A DNA stretch of 6,671 nt from Candidatus Parcubacteria bacterium (GTDB lineage: Bacteria; Patescibacteriota; Minisyncoccia; Phycocordibacterales; Phycocordibacteraceae). Positions 5,480 through 6,671 of this stretch are shown piece after piece; the first letter of the stretch is position 1, and each line of letters starts with the position of its first letter. The notes under the pieces are model-generated. The model did not search any database, was not told where the DNA came from, and was given only the letters and a program-made list of their open reading frames with translations. Where the stretch lies: NCBI GenBank assembly GCA_022616215.1, contig JAKEFE010000018.1, positions 1 through 6,671 of the forward strand. Reading direction: 5' to 3'. The position numbers and the translations under genes were made by a program.

Positions 5480-5722
5480 CTAAATAATGCCGGCCTTTTT
5501 GAGTGCTTTGAACGCACCGAGTTTTTTGATGTGGCGAAGTCCTTTTGCAGATGCGTCAATGAGAACGGAGGTATTCAGTTCGGGTACGAAAATGCGGCGC
5601 TTTTGAATGTTTGCACGCCGACGGGTTTTGCCCACCGGATTGAATTCGGTTGCGCGCGTGCGGTTTGAATACCGCCCGCCTATTTGCGTGCTTTTTCCGG
5701 TGATTTCACATTCGCGTGCCAT
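5480..5722 (-). CDS. rpmB: 50S ribosomal protein L28
   Basis: Ribosomal large-subunit protein of 80 residues, usual for L28 (78 in E. coli). Signatures are CEITGK (5-10), which matches the L28 start C-x-(I/V)TGK, then KTRRRANIQKRRIF (32-45) and SAKGLRHIKKLG (58-69), the conserved SAKG(L/M)R segment. Only one Cys is present, so it is of the zinc-free type. ATG 5722 has no Shine-Dalgarno upstream. The gene stands alone on the minus strand, without the usual rpmG partner next to it. Its stop at 5480 lies two bases from the comM stop, so the transcripts must overlap or terminate inside the opposite gene. It diverges from the M50 protease over 44 bases. Confidence 0.96.
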   Translation of the reverse strand: MARECEITGKSTQIGGRYSNRTRATEFNPVGKTRRRANIQKRRIFVPELNTSVLIDASAKGLRHIKKLGAFKALKKAGII

Positions 5723-5731
5723 GGTGAGCGC

Positions 5732-5741
5732 ATGCTAGCAT
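5732..5741. repeat. 10-base palindrome between rpmB and the protease gene
   Basis: ATGCTAGCAT is a perfect palindrome in the 44-base divergent spacer (5723-5766). It contains the candidate -10 boxes of both genes, so one protein bound here could affect both, or the dyad simply arises because two near-consensus boxes overlap. Confidence 0.35.
5736..5741 (+). promoter_or_regulatory. Candidate -10 box of the M50 protease gene
   Basis: TAGCAT preceded by TGC (5733-5735) resembles an extended -10. Transcription would begin near 5748, about 19 bases before the ATG. No convincing -35 or Shine-Dalgarno is visible. Weak. Confidence 0.25.
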
Positions 5742-5742
5742 A
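5737..5742 (-). promoter_or_regulatory. Candidate -10 box of rpmB
   Basis: On the minus strand TATGCT occupies 5742 to 5737. Initiation near 5730 would leave a leader of about eight bases before the ATG at 5722. No -35 is convincing. The box shares five positions with the opposing candidate. Confidence 0.35.
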
Positions 5743-5766
5743 GGCTTCGTATTTCGCCAATTCTTC

Positions 5767-6393
5767 ATGGAATCAATGCTTTTTACCATTGTCATCCTCA
5801 TTCTCTCCGTCATTGTGCATGAGGTGGCACACGGCTATGCCGCCAATGCGCTTGGAGATCCAACCGCAAAACTTGCTGGCCGCCTGACATTGAATCCCAT
5901 CCCGCACATTGACCTTGTCGGTTCCATTCTTATCCCAGGAGTATTGGTGCTCACGAACGCCGGCATGCTGTTCGGGTGGGCAAAACCCGTTCCCTACAAT
6001 CCATACAACTTAAAAAATCAGCGGTGGGGCGAGGCGATTGTCGGCATCGCGGGTGTGGCGACCAACCTTCTTATGGCAGTCATGTTTGCGCTTGTCGCGC
6101 GTTTCGCTTTTACGGCGGGCCAGGACGCATTTGCGGGTGTTGCCGCGCTTGTTGTGTACGTGAACCTGTTTCTTGGTCTTTTTAATCTCATTCCGATTCC
6201 ACCGCTTGATGGTTTCACTGTCCTTCGCGGTCTTCTGCCTCTACGGATGTCCGTGTCGCTTCGGCGCATTGAGGATACCTTTATGCGCGGCGGCTTCTTT
6301 TCGCTCATTCTCTTCCTCATCATTTTCAGCTATTTCTTTGTCCGCCCGTTTGCCGCGTTTGTCAGTTGGGTTTTCTCTCTTTTGGTTGGATAA
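5767..6393 (+). CDS. Site-2-type intramembrane metalloprotease (peptidase M50)
   Basis: A 208-residue multi-pass membrane zinc protease of the M50/S2P group, close in size and layout to small YwhC-like members. The zinc site HEVAH (18-22) lies in the first helix (IVILILSVIVHEVAHGYAAN), with the third ligand D148 in FNLIPIPPLDG (139-149). Also typical are GRLTLNPIPHIDLVGS (38-53), GWAKPVPYNPYNL (70-82) and the GIAGVATNLLMA helix (93-104). Membrane segments lie about 5-25, 50-70, 90-115, 124-145 and 176-206. No PDZ domain is present, unlike RseP. These enzymes cut substrate helices within the membrane; the substrate here is unknown. A second ATG at 5776 would drop only three residues. No Shine-Dalgarno is seen. 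It diverges from rpmB over 44 bases; the next gene starts 75 bases downstream. Catalytic motifs are intact, so it should be active. Confidence 0.94.
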   Translation: MESMLFTIVILILSVIVHEVAHGYAANALGDPTAKLAGRLTLNPIPHIDLVGSILIPGVLVLTNAGMLFGWAKPVPYNPYNLKNQRWGEAIVGIAGVATNLLMAVMFALVARFAFTAGQDAFAGVAALVVYVNLFLGLFNLIPIPPLDGFTVLRGLLPLRMSVSLRRIEDTFMRGGFFSLILFLIIFSYFFVRPFAAFVSWVFSLLVG

Positions 6394-6410
6394 GTGCTAT
6401 ACCCAAGCAC
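6394..6410 (+). other. Short hairpin after the protease stop
   Basis: GTGCT and AGCAC form a 5-bp stem around a seven-base loop (ATACCCA), immediately after the TAA. No T run follows, so it is at best a poor terminator or an mRNA end stabiliser. Confidence 0.2.
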
Positions 6411-6412
6411 CG

Positions 6413-6440
6413 TACACATCCGCGTAGCGCCACGTATACT
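6413..6440 (+). promoter_or_regulatory. Putative promoter of the small membrane protein gene
   Basis: TACACA (6413-6418, four of six consensus positions) is followed after 16 bases by TATACT (6435-6440). Initiation near 6447 would give a leader of about 20 bases before the ATG at 6468, longer than for the other genes here. No Shine-Dalgarno is evident in that leader. Confidence 0.42.
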
Positions 6441-6467
6441 GAGGGCATTAGCCACTAATCCGTGTCT

Positions 6468-6671
6468 ATGGAACTCACCATTCTGCTTGCCAAAGTGTTC
6501 GGTCTGTACCTGCTTGTTGCAGGTGTTGCCATTCTGTTTAGAAGACGCCATGTCATGCTTGCGGTTGCCGCATTTGTGGAGGACAAATCAGCGCGCCTCA
6601 TCGCAGGCCTCATCGCGTTGCTTGCCGGTCTTTTCCTCGTCAACACCCACAATGACTGGTCCACGCTTCCG
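6468..6671 (+). CDS. Small membrane protein, unknown function (3' part outside window)
   Basis: 68 codons are open from ATG 6468 to the right edge. Helix 1 covers about residues 4-24 (ILLAKVFGLYLLVAGVAILF), ends in RRRH, and is followed by a short AVAAF segment and helix 2 at about 43-59 (LIAGLIALLAGLFLVN). The polar HNDWSTLP stretch starts the next loop. The arginines after helix 1 favour a cytosolic loop there, with the N-terminus outside. I do not recognise a named family. From memory, short multi-helix proteins with an (N/S)H-N-x-W motif of this sort occur in Patescibacteria, but I cannot confirm this. It follows the M50 protease on the same strand with 74 bases between, and a candidate promoter at 6413-6440 suggests separate transcription. 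The minus-strand frames over this stretch have no recognisable domain. Confidence 0.72.
   Translation, partial: MELTILLAKVFGLYLLVAGVAILFRRRHVMLAVAAFVEDKSARLIAGLIALLAGLFLVNTHNDWSTLP

Noticed and set aside
1..6671. CRISPR array, tRNA or rRNA genes, insertion sequences, toxin-antitoxin pair, riboswitch
   Set aside because: No spaced direct repeats, tRNA-like cloverleaf, transposase motif, inverted terminal repeats or structured leader was seen on reading both strands; intergenic gaps are too short for most of these.

Overview
The window looks like a piece of a small, gene-dense bacterial chromosome, most likely from the Candidate Phyla Radiation (Patescibacteria, probably a Parcubacteria lineage). 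This is inferred from several signs. The S15 and L28 ribosomal proteins and the ComM are divergent. Intergenic gaps are very short: no gap exceeds about 110 bases, and two converging genes are 2 bases apart. Starts almost never have a Shine-Dalgarno sequence. There is also a large uncharacterised membrane protein of a style I associate with Parcubacteria. Lineage cannot be proven from the window alone.

Layout, left to right. A Xer-type tyrosine recombinase on the minus strand (1-606) is cut by the left edge. It diverges from rpsO (712-978, S15). All following plus-strand genes lie close together: an NYN/LabA-type putative RNase (1054-1569), a 428-residue membrane-anchored protein with duplicated cytosolic motifs (1612-2898), a TraR/DksA-type protein (2918-3271), a multi-pass membrane protein of DUF975/YciC-like character (3281-3967), and comM (3948-5477), which overlaps the preceding gene by 20 bases. 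rpmB (L28, minus strand, 5480-5722) converges on comM. It diverges from an M50 site-2-type metalloprotease (5767-6393). A small membrane protein starting at 6468 is cut by the right edge.

The genes do not form one obvious pathway. They read as housekeeping genes (translation: S15, L28; DNA processing: ComM, Xer) mixed with regulatory and envelope genes (NYN nuclease, DksA-like factor, membrane protease, membrane proteins). No CRISPR array, transposase, tRNA, rRNA or toxin-antitoxin pair was found.

The most interesting points are these. Several genes have a good -10 box (TATACT or TACAAT, sometimes extended with TGG) only 6 to 11 bases before the ATG and no Shine-Dalgarno, which predicts leaderless or nearly leaderless mRNAs, including for rpsO. 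ComM has lost the cysteine cluster usually found between its sensor and DR(L/I)D motifs. The DksA-like protein has a C-x2-S...C-x2-H variant of the C4 zinc finger with exact spacing. The 1612-2898 protein, whose function is unknown, has two pairs of repeated short motifs in its cytosolic tail. None of this amounts to a clearly new system.
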